38,523 nt of DNA from Rhodospirillales bacterium. GTDB taxonomy: Bacteria > Pseudomonadota > Alphaproteobacteria > Reyranellales > Reyranellaceae. The notes beneath the pieces were generated by a model. It had not been told where the DNA came from. It ran no database searches and saw only the letters and a list, made by a program, of their open reading frames with translations. The stretch lies in contig CANIRG010000006.1 of NCBI GenBank assembly GCA_947469635.1, positions 1-38,523 of the forward strand, read 5' to 3'. Position 1 is the first letter of the stretch. Each line of letters starts with the position of its first letter. Positions 15,410 through 24,165 of the stretch are shown piece after piece. Made by a program: the position numbers and the translations under genes.

Positions 15410-17218
15410 GTGATCGCGCGCATCGAGACGGGCCTGCGCAATGCCGTGGAGCTTCCCACGGCATTGCTGGTGCTTGTAGAGATCCTGGTGCTGCTGGCGG
15501 GCGTCGTCAGCCGCTTCGTGTTCCATCATCCCTTCGTGTGGAGCGACGAGCTCGCCTCGATCCTGTTCCTGTGGCTGGCCATGCTGGGCTCGGTCGTGGC
15601 GCTGCAGCGCATGCAGCACATGCGATTGACCGCCGTCGTCAGCCACATGACGCCGACGCGACGCGAATATGCCGAGATCCTGGCCGTGACGGTGCCGGCG
15701 CTGTTCCTCGTCATCCTGCTGCCGATCGCCTGCGAATACGCCGCCGACGAATATTATATCGAGACGCCGGCGCTGGGCTGGTCGAACATCGTGCGCGCCG
15801 GCGCGATTCCGGTCGGCTGCCTGCTGATGCTCGCGAGCTGCCTGCTGCGCCTGGCTCAGTTCCGCTGGCAACCCGTGCTGGGCGTCCTCGCCGTGCTCGC
15901 GGTCCTCGCCGTCGGGCTCTTTTTTGCCGGACCGTCGCTCAAGGCGATCGGCAACTGGAACCTCGCCTTCTTCTTCGTCTTCCTGCTGGGTGCCGGCGTG
16001 CTGCTGGGCGTACCCATCGGCTTCACCTTCGGCACGGCGACGCTCGCCTTCCTGATGTGCGTGACCCGCGTCCCGCTCACCGTCGTGGTGTCGCGCATGG
16101 ACGAGGGCATGAGCGGGCTGATTCTGCTGGCGGTGCCGCTGTTCGTGTTCCTCGGACTGCTGATCGAGATGACCGGCATGGCCCGCGCGATGGTGGCCTT
16201 CCTGGCCGGCTGGCTGGGGCATGTGCGCGGCGGCCTCTATTACGTGCTGCTGGGGGCGATGTATCTGGTGTCCGGCATCTCCGGCTCGAAGGCCGCCGAC
16301 ATGGCAGCGGTGGCGCCGGTGCTGTTCCCCGAGATGAAGCGGCGCGGCTCGAACGACGGTGAGATGGTCTCCATCCTCTCCGCCTCGGGCGCGATGAGCG
16401 AGACCATCCCGCCCAGCCTGGTGCTGATCACCATAGGCTCGGTCACCAGCATCTCGATCGTGGCCCTCTTCACCGGCGGGCTGCTGCCCGGGCTGGTGCT
16501 GGCGATCGCGCTCGGCATCGTGGCGCGGTGGCGTTCGCGCAACGAAGCGGTGGGCGAGCGTGCGAGCTGGCGGGAGATCCGCCGGACCTTCATCATCGCG
16601 CTGCCGGCGCTGCTGCTGCCTTTCGTCATCCGGTCGGCGGTCGTGGAAGGGGTGGCGACGGCCACGGAAGTCTCGACGATCGGCATCGCCTATGCCGTGG
16701 TCGTGGGCCTGCTGGTCTATCGCCAGTTCGAATGGAAGCGGCTCTACCCGATGCTGCTCGAGACGGCCTCCCTGTCGGGCGCCATCCTGCTGATCATCGG
16801 CACCGCGACCAGCATGGGCTGGGCGCTGGCGCAATCCGGCTTCTCGCGCGAGCTGGCGCACGCGATGGCCGCCGTGCCGGGCGGCCATTTCGGCTTCATG
16901 CTGATCTCTATCGTGGCCTTCATCGTGCTGGGCAGCGTGCTCGAAGGCATTCCCGCCATCGTGCTGTTCGGACCGCTGCTGTTCCCCATCGCCCGCGCCG
17001 TCGGCATCCACGAGGTGCATTATGCGATGGTGGTGATCCTGGCGATGGGCATCGGCCTGTTCGCGCCGCCGCTGGGCGTCGGCTACTACGCCGCCTGCGC
17101 CATCGGCCAGGTCTCGCCCGACGCCGGCATGACGCGGATCTGGCCCTATCTCGGCGCGCTGCTGGTGGGATTGCTGGCCGTCGCCGCCATCCCCTGGCTG
17201 TCGATCGGCTTTCTTTAG
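15410..17218 (+). CDS. TRAP transporter fused small and large permease (DctQ-DctM)
   Basis: A 602-residue integral membrane protein that starts at GTG after an AAGG site. The first 170 residues form a DctQ-type four-helix domain (VSRFVFHHPFVWSDELASILFLWL is the signature region). The rest is a DctM/SiaM-type large subunit with a dozen helices: NWNLAFFFVFLLGAGVLLGVPIGF, the Na-site region YLVSGISGSKAADMAAVAPVL, and SGAMSETIPPSLVLI. Fusion of Q and M is known in this transporter class. Together with the receptor it makes a complete Na- or H-coupled high-affinity importer. Regulation is probably through the divergent Lrp/AsnC gene. Confidence 0.92.
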   Translation: MIARIETGLRNAVELPTALLVLVEILVLLAGVVSRFVFHHPFVWSDELASILFLWLAMLGSVVALQRMQHMRLTAVVSHMTPTRREYAEILAVTVPALFLVILLPIACEYAADEYYIETPALGWSNIVRAGAIPVGCLLMLASCLLRLAQFRWQPVLGVLAVLAVLAVGLFFAGPSLKAIGNWNLAFFFVFLLGAGVLLGVPIGFTFGTATLAFLMCVTRVPLTVVVSRMDEGMSGLILLAVPLFVFLGLLIEMTGMARAMVAFLAGWLGHVRGGLYYVLLGAMYLVSGISGSKAADMAAVAPVLFPEMKRRGSNDGEMVSILSASGAMSETIPPSLVLITIGSVTSISIVALFTGGLLPGLVLAIALGIVARWRSRNEAVGERASWREIRRTFIIALPALLLPFVIRSAVVEGVATATEVSTIGIAYAVVVGLLVYRQFEWKRLYPMLLETASLSGAILLIIGTATSMGWALAQSGFSRELAHAMAAVPGGHFGFMLISIVAFIVLGSVLEGIPAIVLFGPLLFPIARAVGIHEVHYAMVVILAMGIGLFAPPLGVGYYAACAIGQVSPDAGMTRIWPYLGALLVGLLAVAAIPWLSIGFL

Positions 17219-17235
17219 GGATTCCGACAATCAAG

Positions 17236-17370
17236 CCTTCCTCCCCCATCATCGGGGGAGGTGCCCTCGTCCTACGAGGGCGGAGGGGTCAGGAGCGCCA
17301 AATGGAGCCTCTGACCCCTCCGTCAGCGTATGACGCTGACACCTCCCCGCGCTTCGCGCAGGGAGGAAGG
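17236..17370. repeat. multi-hairpin intergenic repeat, copy 1
   Basis: A 135-bp element with 10-bp terminal inverted repeats (CCTTCCTCCC ... GGGAGGAAGG). It holds five successive stems: CTCCCCC/GGGGGAG, CCCTCGT/ACGAGGG, CGGAGGGGTCAG/CTGACCCCTCCG (17281-17322), GTCAGCGT-ATG-ACGCTGAC (17322-17340), and a terminal one. It is homologous to 32018-32162 and 35833-35957. The stems differ by paired changes, so the folded form is conserved. Here it lies just after the TRAP permease stop and may act as a terminator or mRNA stabiliser. Confidence 0.8.
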
Positions 17371-17533
17371 GCTGACTTCCTCCGAGTGTCGCGAAGGGTT
17401 TTGCGCATTTTGCCAAGGGGCAGAGTCGTGAGACTCTGAGACTCGCGCCTAAAAGCCTTATGCCATCGGCATCGGCATCGGAGGCGTCTCACGCCGCTTG
17501 AGACGAGTGAGACTCGGGACATTTTGGGAGATT
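17371..17533. other. intergenic stretch with short tandem repeats and a small hairpin
   Basis: This is part of the 416-bp gap between the TRAP operon and the E1-like gene. It contains GAGACTC direct repeats near 17430-17445, three tandem CATCGG units at 17464-17481, and a hairpin CGTCTCA-N7-TGAGACG at 17485-17505. No convincing gene is seen. The promoter of the E1-like gene is probably in or just after this stretch. Confidence 0.4.
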
Positions 17534-17570
17534 ATTGCGCCAATCCCCACGTTTTGACGCAATTCTGCCC
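17534..17570. promoter_or_regulatory. Lrp/AsnC operator candidate, site 2
   Basis: The layout is ATTGCGCCAATC, six bases, TTTTGACGCAATT, two bases, GCCC, matching site 1 at 14193-14229 in 27 of the 29 conserved positions with no change in spacing. It lies 64-101 bp before the ATG at 17635, suiting an activator site. It is probably bound by the Lrp/AsnC protein encoded at 13712-14194. Confidence 0.6.
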
Positions 17571-17634
17571 TGTACAGTCGCCGAAGAGGTCCAAACGCAA
17601 GGATTTTCCCGTCGCACAGGCGTATGCCCTCGCC

Positions 17635-19989
17635 ATGACCACACTCGCTCCCGTTCTTGACATGAAGGCCCAGCGCCTCCGCCTGCTCCGTGAGCTGGAG
17701 CGCAAGGTCCTGTGGCTTTCGGCCTGGACGATCCATCACGCCAACCATCTCAGGCCCAACCGCGACGGGCTGAAGGTCGGTGGCCACCAGGCCTCCTGCG
17801 CCTCGCTCGCCACGGTGATGACGGCGCTCTATTTCTCGGTGCTGAAGCCCGAGGATCGCGTGGCGGTGAAGCCGCACGCCTCGCCGGTGTTCCACGCCAT
17901 CCAGTACCTGTTCGGGCACCAGACCCGCGAGAAGCTCGAAGGCTTCCGCAAGCTGGGCGGCGCGCAGTCCTACCCGTCGCGCACCAAGGACGTCGACGAC
18001 GTCGATTTCTCGACGGGCTCGGTCGGGCTTGGCGTCGCCATGACGCTCTTCTCCTCGATCGTGCAGGACTATGTGCGGCTGAAGAATCTCGCTCCCGCCG
18101 AGCGACCCACCGGCCGCATGGTGGCGCTGGTGGGCGACGCCGAGCTCGACGAGGGCAACATCTTCGAGGCGCTGCTCGAAGGCTGGAAGCACGACGTCCG
18201 GAACCTGTGGTGGGTGATCGACTACAATCGCCAGAGCCTCGACGGCGTGGTCAACGACCGGCTGTTCGGGCGCATCGGCGAGATGTTCGAGCTGGTGGGG
18301 TGGCGGGTCGTCACGCTGAAGTACGGCAAGCTCCTGGAGGCCGCCTACGCCCAGCCCGACGGCACGCATCTGCGCGACTGGATCGACGCCTGCCCCAACT
18401 CGCTCTACTCGGCGCTGGTCTACAAGGGCGGCGCGGGCTGGCGCGAGGCGCTGACGCGCGATCTCAACCAGTATCCCGGCATCCGCTTGATCCTCGAGCA
18501 GCACGACGATGCCGAGCTGCACCGGCTGATGACCAACCTCGCCGGCAACGACATGCAGGCCGTGCTCGACGCCTTCGAGAGCGTCGACGACGACCGGCCG
18601 ACCTGCTTCATCGCCTACACCATCAAGGGCCAGGGCCTGCCCTTCGCCGGTCACAAGGACAACCATTCCGGCCTGATGACGCTCGACCAGATGGCGGGCT
18701 TCAAGCAGGGCATGAAGATCGCCGATGGCCAGGAGTGGGACAGGTTCGCGGGCCTGTCGCTGCCGCCCGCCGAGATCGAGAGCTTCCTCGCGCAGGCACC
18801 CTTCAATGCCGAAGGTCGCCGCCGCACCGAAGCGCCCGTCGTCACCATTCCGGCCGTGCTGCCCAAGCCGAATGACAAGAAATCGAGCACGCAGGAAGGC
18901 TTCGGCAAGATCCTGAACGCGATAGCGGCCGAGGACAGCGAGCTGTCGCACCGCATCGTCACCACCTCGCCCGACGTCTCGGTCTCGACCAATCTCGGCG
19001 CGTGGATCAACCGGCGCGGCCTGTTCGGCCATACCGAATCGGAGGATGTGTTCCGCGAGCTCAAGGTCGTGTCGGCCCAGCTCTGGCGCAAGACGCCGCG
19101 CGGCCAGCATATCGAGCTGGGCATCGCCGAGAACAACCTGTTCATCCAGCTCGCGGCGCTCGGTCTCAGCCACGAGTTGTTCGGCACGCGGCTGCTGCCG
19201 ATCGGCACGCTCTACGATCCCTTCATCGCCCGCGGCCTCGATGCGCTGAACTATGCCTGCTACCAGGATTCGCGCTTCATGATCGTGGCCACGCCCTCGG
19301 GCGTGACGCTGGCGCCCGAGGGCGGCGCGCACCAGAGCATCCACACGCCGCTGATCGGCATGGGCCAGCCCGGCCTCCTGTGCTACGAGCCGGCCTTCGT
19401 CGACGAGCTGGCTGTCCTCATGCGCTTCGGCCTCGCCCATATGCAGGAGGACGACGGCTCCTCGATCTATCTCCGCCTCAGCACGCGCAGCCTGGCCCAG
19501 CCCGAGCGCACCCTATCGCCCGAGCAGTCACAGGCCATCATCGACGGCGGCTATTGGTATGTGGCGCCCGAGCCCGGCGCCGACGTGGCCATCGTCGCCA
19601 TGGGCGCGGTCACGCCGGAAGCGATCGCTGCCCACGCCAGCGTCGCGCGCGACTTCGCGGGCGCCGGCCTGCTGGTGCTGACCTCGCCCGACCGCCTGCA
19701 TGGCGACTGGCTCGCCGCCCAGCGCAATCGCGGGCGCACGGCGGGAGTGGTCGACCGCACGCCGGCGCCCGTCGAGCGCCTGCTGGCGCCGCTGTCGCGC
19801 GACGCCCGTCTCGTCACGGTGATGGACGGCCACCCGCTGGCGCTGAGCTGGCTGGGCTCGGTGCGCGGCCAGCGCGTCGTGCCGCTCGGCATCGAGCGCT
19901 TCGGCCAGTCGGGCGACATCCCCGACCTCTATCGCACCTACGGCCTCGACGAGGCCGCCATCGTCGACGCGGTGGCGCGCTCGATCTAG
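17635..19989 (+). CDS. pyruvate-dehydrogenase-E1/transketolase-like thiamine diphosphate enzyme
   Basis: A 784-residue enzyme with the homodimeric 2-oxoacid dehydrogenase E1 layout. Its thiamine-diphosphate motif GDAELDEGN (about 167-175) runs to Asn198 in VIDYNRQ. Active-site His candidates are in VGGHQAS (H51) and VKPHASPVFHA (H81, H87). The pyrimidine-binding half carries HIELGIAENNLF with the catalytic Glu, and PLIGMGQPG. It is shorter than classic AceE (about 890). No E2 or E3 gene is near, so it may share them from elsewhere or act alone as a transketolase-like enzyme. The Pseudomonas mde locus pairs an Lrp-type regulator with an E1 homologue (MdeB, 2-oxobutyrate), which offers a parallel. 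The ATG at 17635 was chosen as the family start; an in-frame ATG at 17524 precedes the operator. Confidence 0.85.
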   Translation: MTTLAPVLDMKAQRLRLLRELERKVLWLSAWTIHHANHLRPNRDGLKVGGHQASCASLATVMTALYFSVLKPEDRVAVKPHASPVFHAIQYLFGHQTREKLEGFRKLGGAQSYPSRTKDVDDVDFSTGSVGLGVAMTLFSSIVQDYVRLKNLAPAERPTGRMVALVGDAELDEGNIFEALLEGWKHDVRNLWWVIDYNRQSLDGVVNDRLFGRIGEMFELVGWRVVTLKYGKLLEAAYAQPDGTHLRDWIDACPNSLYSALVYKGGAGWREALTRDLNQYPGIRLILEQHDDAELHRLMTNLAGNDMQAVLDAFESVDDDRPTCFIAYTIKGQGLPFAGHKDNHSGLMTLDQMAGFKQGMKIADGQEWDRFAGLSLPPAEIESFLAQAPFNAEGRRRTEAPVVTIPAVLPKPNDKKSSTQEGFGKILNAIAAEDSELSHRIVTTSPDVSVSTNLGAWINRRGLFGHTESEDVFRELKVVSAQLWRKTPRGQHIELGIAENNLFIQLAALGLSHELFGTRLLPIGTLYDPFIARGLDALNYACYQDSRFMIVATPSGVTLAPEGGAHQSIHTPLIGMGQPGLLCYEPAFVDELAVLMRFGLAHMQEDDGSSIYLRLSTRSLAQPERTLSPEQSQAIIDGGYWYVAPEPGADVAIVAMGAVTPEAIAAHASVARDFAGAGLLVLTSPDRLHGDWLAAQRNRGRTAGVVDRTPAPVERLLAPLSRDARLVTVMDGHPLALSWLGSVRGQRVVPLGIERFGQSGDIPDLYRTYGLDEAAIVDAVARSI

Positions 19990-20001
19990 CGTTGTCTTGG
20001 G

Positions 20002-20068
20002 GGACCGCGGGCCTCCAGGGCCGCTCATATTCGAAAGAGCATGATGCAGGCCTGGAGGCCCGCGGTCC
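20002..20068. repeat. hairpin of GGACCGCGGGCCTCC family between convergent genes
   Basis: A perfect 17-bp inverted repeat: GGACCGCGGGCCTCCAG at 20002-20018 and its complement at 20052-20068, enclosing 33 bp with a smaller GCTC/GAGC stem. It fills the space between the convergent E1-like and metallophosphoesterase genes, so it can serve as a terminator for both. The left arm is shared with 8897-8911 and with 12459-12471. Confidence 0.7.
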
Positions 20069-20075
20069 GCTTGAT

Positions 20076-21443
20076 TCAACGACAGCGCTGGGCTCCGGCG
20101 GGCAGCTCGGCCGCGAGCTGGCATCCCACCTTCCGCTTGCCCTCGACGTCGTACATGACGAGCTCGAGGCCGGCCGAAGGCGTCAGGATGCCGAAGCCAT
20201 GCTCGTTCCACGTGTGCGCCCGGGCCACCGATTGGCCCTTGCGGACAGAGTGCCACTTCTTGCCCCCGGCATTCTCGAGACGGAGGTCCTCGAACATGGC
20301 AGTGACCTGCCGCGCCGGGTCGGGTTGCGGCGCGAACTTGGCGAGGTCGGCGCCACCATTGCCCACGATCACCTGCGTCACCCCGCGATTGCCGCCCAGC
20401 GTCACGGGAACCGTGTCGAAGGCCTGGAACGCGTGGATGTGGCCCGCGACCAGGATGGTGCGCTGGCCGGAGGCGCGGATGGCGTCGCCGATCGCCCGCA
20501 GGCCGCCGACGTTGGCCGTGTCGCCGGCATCGCAGGGCTTGGCGCAGACGGCATAGGCCGGCTCGTGCGTCAGCATCATCACCGGCTGTGTCGGCGGCGT
20601 CTCGCGCAGCTTGCGGGCGACGGCCGCCCACTTGTCGTTGACCTCCTGCGTCGCATGCTTGTCATCGGTGTGGGCCGAGTCCACGTTGAGCAGGTCGAGG
20701 CCGGCGAGGCGGATATGCGTGGTCGCATGGACGATCTCGCAGGCTTGCGCCGAGTCGCCGAAATAGTAGGTCCAGCCATAGCCGCCGCGCTCGCAATCCT
20801 CGTGATTGCCGCGCACGAAGACCCAGGGTGCGGCCGCGAGCAACCGACGGCCGGGCTCGAGGAACTCGGCGCGCCAGGCCTCCTCGCGGTCGCCGTAGGG
20901 GCCCGGCACGCAGTCGGTGGCCGAGCGCTTGCAGGGCGCCTCACGGTAGTAGTAGTCACCGAGATGCAGGACGAGCTCGGGCTTCTTGTCAGCCGCCGCA
21001 TTGGCGATGGGCTCGAACGGCCAGGTCTTGCGCGAGCTGCAGCCCTGGTCGAAGTAGTGCGTGAGCCGGCAGCCGGTGTCGCCTAGCACGGCGATGCGTT
21101 CGGGCTTGCGGCTGATCTCCTGCTCCAGCAGGACGAAACCGCGGGCGGAAATCCGGACCTTGCGCGACGCTTCCAGCGTCATACGGTTCTCGCACATCCG
21201 GCCGAACACGGCGGCGCGCGGGCTCACCCGCGCGACCATGGCGGTCGTCACACCGTCGACCGAGATCGAGGGGCATTCGTCGCCGGGACCGATCAGCACG
21301 CGGGCGATCAGTTCGGGGGACTCGCCCAGGCCGAATTGTGTCCAGGCTATCGGCACCACGGGTGGCGCCGACGTCGTTGACGCGCACGCAGCAAGCAAGA
21401 AGCCGGCCGACAGCAACGCACCCAGCCCAATCCGTCTATTCAT
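20076..21443 (-). CDS. metallophosphoesterase lipoprotein
   Basis: A 455-residue calcineurin-like phosphoesterase, probably anchored to the outer or inner membrane facing the periplasm. The signal [20 protein letters not shown] ends in a lipobox (LAAC, Cys20). Metal motifs are in order: [34 protein letters not shown] and VAGHIHAFQ. Several Cys pairs ([24 protein letters not shown]) suggest disulphides, in line with an extracytoplasmic place. The ATG at 21443 gives the lipoprotein signal; an earlier in-frame ATG at 21536 would bury it. The substrate is unknown. It stands alone, divergent from mtnA by 76 bp. Confidence 0.88.
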   Translation of the reverse strand: MNRRIGLGALLSAGFLLAACASTTSAPPVVPIAWTQFGLGESPELIARVLIGPGDECPSISVDGVTTAMVARVSPRAAVFGRMCENRMTLEASRKVRISARGFVLLEQEISRKPERIAVLGDTGCRLTHYFDQGCSSRKTWPFEPIANAAADKKPELVLHLGDYYYREAPCKRSATDCVPGPYGDREEAWRAEFLEPGRRLLAAAPWVFVRGNHEDCERGGYGWTYYFGDSAQACEIVHATTHIRLAGLDLLNVDSAHTDDKHATQEVNDKWAAVARKLRETPPTQPVMMLTHEPAYAVCAKPCDAGDTANVGGLRAIGDAIRASGQRTILVAGHIHAFQAFDTVPVTLGGNRGVTQVIVGNGGADLAKFAPQPDPARQVTAMFEDLRLENAGGKKWHSVRKGQSVARAHTWNEHGFGILTPSAGLELVMYDVEGKRKVGCQLAAELPAGAQRCR

Positions 21444-21519
21444 CGTATCTCTCCCTGCGACGATCCTAGCATCCCAGCGGCCGCTTGACCCGACGGCGTG
21501 GAGGCCCGAATTTCCGATC

Positions 21520-22611
21520 ATGAAAGTAGACGGCAAGCCCTACCGCACCATCTGGCTCGGCGCCGACGGGACGACGGTGCAGGCGATCGACCAGACGCTG
21601 CTGCCCCATCAATTCGTCATCCGCGACCTCCGGACGATGGAGGATGCCGAGCGCGCCATCCGCACCATGATCGTGCGCGGAGCGCCGCTGATCGGCGCCG
21701 CGGCGGGCTACGGCATGGCGCTCGCCATGGCGACCGACTCCTCCGACTCGATGCTCGCGCGCGCCTACACGGTGCTGATGGAATCCCGCCCCACGGCGGT
21801 CAACCTGCGCTGGGCGCTCGACGATCTGCGTGCGCTCCTGGCGCCGTTGCCCGCAGCCAAGCGGCGCGAGGCGGCCTACAAGCGCGCCGCCGAGATCTGC
21901 GATGAGGATGCCGAGATCTGCCGGCGCATCGGCGAGAACGGGTTGGGCGAGATCCGCCGCCTGAAGCCGCGCGGCGACCGCCTGAATGCGCTCACCCACT
22001 GCAACGCCGGCTGGCTCGCCACCGTCGACTGGGGCACGGCCCTGTCGCCGATCTACCAGGCGCACGATGCGGGCATCCCGATCCACGTCTGGGTCGACGA
22101 GACGCGGCCCCGCAACCAGGGCGCCAGCCTGACGGCCTGGGAACTGGGTAAGCACGGCGTGCCGCACACGGTGATCGCCGACAATGCCGGCGGCCATCTG
22201 ATGCAGCACGGCAAGGTCGATTTCTGCATCGTCGGCACCGACCGCACGACCCGGCGCGGCGACGTCTGCAACAAGATCGGCACCTATCTCAAGGCGCTGG
22301 CCGCGCACGACAATGGCGTGCCCTTCTATATCGGCCTGCCCTATCCCACGATCGACTGGACGCTCGAGGATGGTCGCGACATCCCGATCGAGGAGCGCAA
22401 TGCGGCCGAGCTGTCGCGCATCGCGGGTCGCACCGCCTCGGGCGAGGTCGTGACGGTCGACGTGCTGCCCGAGGGCAGCCCCGCCGCCAATCCCGCCTTC
22501 GACGTCACGCCCGCGCGCCTGGTGACGGCGCTGATCACCGAGCGCGGCGTCTGTGCAGCCAGCGAAGCCGGGTTGCTATCGCTTTACCCAGAGCAGGCAA
22601 AAGCCGCGTGA
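21520..22611 (+). CDS. mtnA: S-methyl-5-thioribose-1-phosphate isomerase
   Basis: A 363-residue aldose-ketose isomerase of methionine salvage that converts methylthioribose 1-phosphate to methylthioribulose 1-phosphate. The catalytic Cys161 lies in [12 protein letters not shown] and Asp241 in [13 protein letters not shown], at the positions expected (160 and 240 in the Bacillus enzyme). The substrate loop [18 protein letters not shown] and ADNAGGHLM are conserved. The motif GTDR replaces the commoner GADR. Length is typical. No other salvage gene is in view. Its stop overlaps the GTG start of the MFS gene (GTGA), so the two are translationally coupled. Confidence 0.93.
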   Translation: MKVDGKPYRTIWLGADGTTVQAIDQTLLPHQFVIRDLRTMEDAERAIRTMIVRGAPLIGAAAGYGMALAMATDSSDSMLARAYTVLMESRPTAVNLRWALDDLRALLAPLPAAKRREAAYKRAAEICDEDAEICRRIGENGLGEIRRLKPRGDRLNALTHCNAGWLATVDWGTALSPIYQAHDAGIPIHVWVDETRPRNQGASLTAWELGKHGVPHTVIADNAGGHLMQHGKVDFCIVGTDRTTRRGDVCNKIGTYLKALAAHDNGVPFYIGLPYPTIDWTLEDGRDIPIEERNAAELSRIAGRTASGEVVTVDVLPEGSPAANPAFDVTPARLVTALITERGVCAASEAGLLSLYPEQAKAA

Positions 22612-23795
22612 TCGTCTCGCCGACGGTCCGCGTCACCCTGGGCCTCGGCTTCACCCAGATCGTCGGCTGGGGCACGACCTACCTGATGCCCTCGGTCCTC
22701 GGCCGGCACATCCAGGACGACCTCGGCATGCCCTCCGAGCTGGTCTTCGCCGGCATCACCGTGATGTTCGGCGTCGGCGCCTTCTGCGCGCCGCGCGTCG
22801 GCCGCGTCGTCGACCGCACCGGCGCCCGCAAGCTGATGACCGTGGGCTCGCTGGTCTACGCGCTGGCCCTCACCGCGCTCGCCTTCTCCACGGGCCCGAT
22901 CAGCTACCTCCTGTGCTGGGCCATCATGGGCATCGCCTCGACGCTCGCGCTCAACACGCCCTCCAGCATCGCCCTCGTCCAGGTCGCAGGACCGCGGGCG
23001 CGTCAGGCGATCGCCATGCTGACCATCATCGGCGGCCTCGCCTCGACGGTGTTCTGGCCCCTCACCGGCATCCTCGACGCGGCCGTCGGTTGGCGCAGCA
23101 CGCTGCTCATTTACGCGGCCATCCATTTCATTGCCTGCGCGCCGGTCCATTTCCTGGTGCTGCCCCACCGGCCGCCGATCCATCCACCGCCAGCCAACCC
23201 GGTCGCGAGCGGCGGCGGCATGGCGCCGGCCGAGCTGTCGCGCGCCTTCCTGCTGCTGTCGATCAGCCTCGCCTTCGGCGCCTTCGTCTTCACCGGCGCG
23301 CAGGTCCACATGATCGAGATCCTGCGCGGCCTCGGCCACGAGCCCGCCTCGGCGCTGCTGCTGGCCTCGATGATCGGCCCGGCGCAGGTCGGCATCCGCC
23401 TGTTCGAGCTGATGTTCGGCCATCGCTACTCGATCATGCGCGCGGCGGTGCTGGGTTCGGCCATGCTGCCCATCGGCCTCGGCCTCGCCCTGATCGCAGG
23501 CGATGCCTTCGCGGTGGCGCTGGCCGTGATGGTGGCCTACGGCATCTCCAACGGGCTGAAGGCGGTGCAGCGCGCCACCCTGCCGCTCGCTCTGTTCGGT
23601 CGCGCGCAGTTCGGCGCCTATATGGGCCGCCTCGCGTTGCCACAAGGCATCGTCGCCGCCACCTCGCCGCCGGTGATGGCGGCCGTCTTGAGCCAGTTCG
23701 GCACCTCGGCCGCGCTCTGGATCACCTTCACCGCCGCCGCGATCTCGCTCGGCGCCATGATCCTGCTGGCGCGCCTTGGACGGGCGATCCGATAG
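22608..23795 (+). CDS. MFS transporter
   Basis: A 395-residue protein with about twelve hydrophobic segments, starting at a GTG that overlaps the mtnA stop by 4 bp. The loop between helices 2 and 3 reads [13 protein letters not shown], which is the major facilitator motif (G-x3-D-R-x-G-R-R-like). A Pro-rich loop near residue 190 ([12 protein letters not shown]) separates the two six-helix halves. It might export or import a sulphur metabolite given its coupling to mtnA, but this is inference from gene order only. Confidence 0.87.
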   Translation: MIVSPTVRVTLGLGFTQIVGWGTTYLMPSVLGRHIQDDLGMPSELVFAGITVMFGVGAFCAPRVGRVVDRTGARKLMTVGSLVYALALTALAFSTGPISYLLCWAIMGIASTLALNTPSSIALVQVAGPRARQAIAMLTIIGGLASTVFWPLTGILDAAVGWRSTLLIYAAIHFIACAPVHFLVLPHRPPIHPPPANPVASGGGMAPAELSRAFLLLSISLAFGAFVFTGAQVHMIEILRGLGHEPASALLLASMIGPAQVGIRLFELMFGHRYSIMRAAVLGSAMLPIGLGLALIAGDAFAVALAVMVAYGISNGLKAVQRATLPLALFGRAQFGAYMGRLALPQGIVAATSPPVMAAVLSQFGTSAALWITFTAAAISLGAMILLARLGRAIR

Positions 23796-23998
23796 AGACT
23801 GCCCGGTCCATTTCATCGCAACCAAGCTGGAGGAACGGAAGAAGGGCCATTCCGTTGGCTTTTCGACCGAGCGAGCGCGATTGCCTCCACTTTGGAGGAA
23901 ATTCCGCTCCACATCGGAAGCTACAGGGCACGACATCGTGAACGGGCGAGCCCAAAGATCGACGCGAGCCCATCAATTGGTGGGAATTAGAGGATTGC
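23796..23998. other. non-coding gap with small hairpin
   Basis: This is part of a 370-bp gap after the MFS gene. It holds a short hairpin CCTCCA-CTT-TGGAGG at about 23884-23898 and a GAAGG/CCATTCC-rich stretch. No protein-coding signal is convincing before the small ORF at 23999. It could hold the end of the mtnA transcript and the promoter of the small gene. Confidence 0.35.
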
Positions 23999-24145
23999 AT
24001 GCGCCACATCATTTCAGCGGCTGCCCTGCTCATCGGCGCCTTTCTGATCATCTCTACGGCGGCGTCGGTGCTGCAGCGTTCGGCCACCCGGGACTTCCAG
24101 GACAACTACACGCCCCCGTCGGTCGCCTCGTCAGGCTTCCGCTGA
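23999..24145 (+). CDS. 48-residue small single-pass membrane or secreted peptide
   Basis: An ATG at 23999 preceded by AGAGGA (6 bp spacing) opens 48 codons ending in TGA at 24143-24145. The product starts MRHIISAAALLIGAFLIIST, a charged start plus one hydrophobic segment, and then has a short polar tail with RDFQDNYTPPS. It could be a small membrane protein or a signal peptide with a short mature part. It is convergent with fumC, whose stop is 20 bp away. Support is the good ribosome-binding site and a protein-like composition. No homologue is recognised. Confidence 0.5.
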   Translation: MRHIISAAALLIGAFLIISTAASVLQRSATRDFQDNYTPPSVASSGFR

Positions 24146-24165
24146 ATCGAAGTCGATCGCCCCGG

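Noticed and set aside
14204-17230. 1008-codon minus-strand open frame
   Set aside because: It is antisense to the TRAP receptor and permease genes, which carry clear family motifs; the long frame comes from high GC content.
17464-17481. Three CATCGG tandem units as a possible CRISPR or regulatory array
   Set aside because: Units are 6 bp without spacers; it is a simple tandem repeat.
17458-19440. 660-codon minus-strand open frame
   Set aside because: It is antisense to the E1-like gene, which has the thiamine diphosphate motif; no recognisable domain is seen in the antisense translation.
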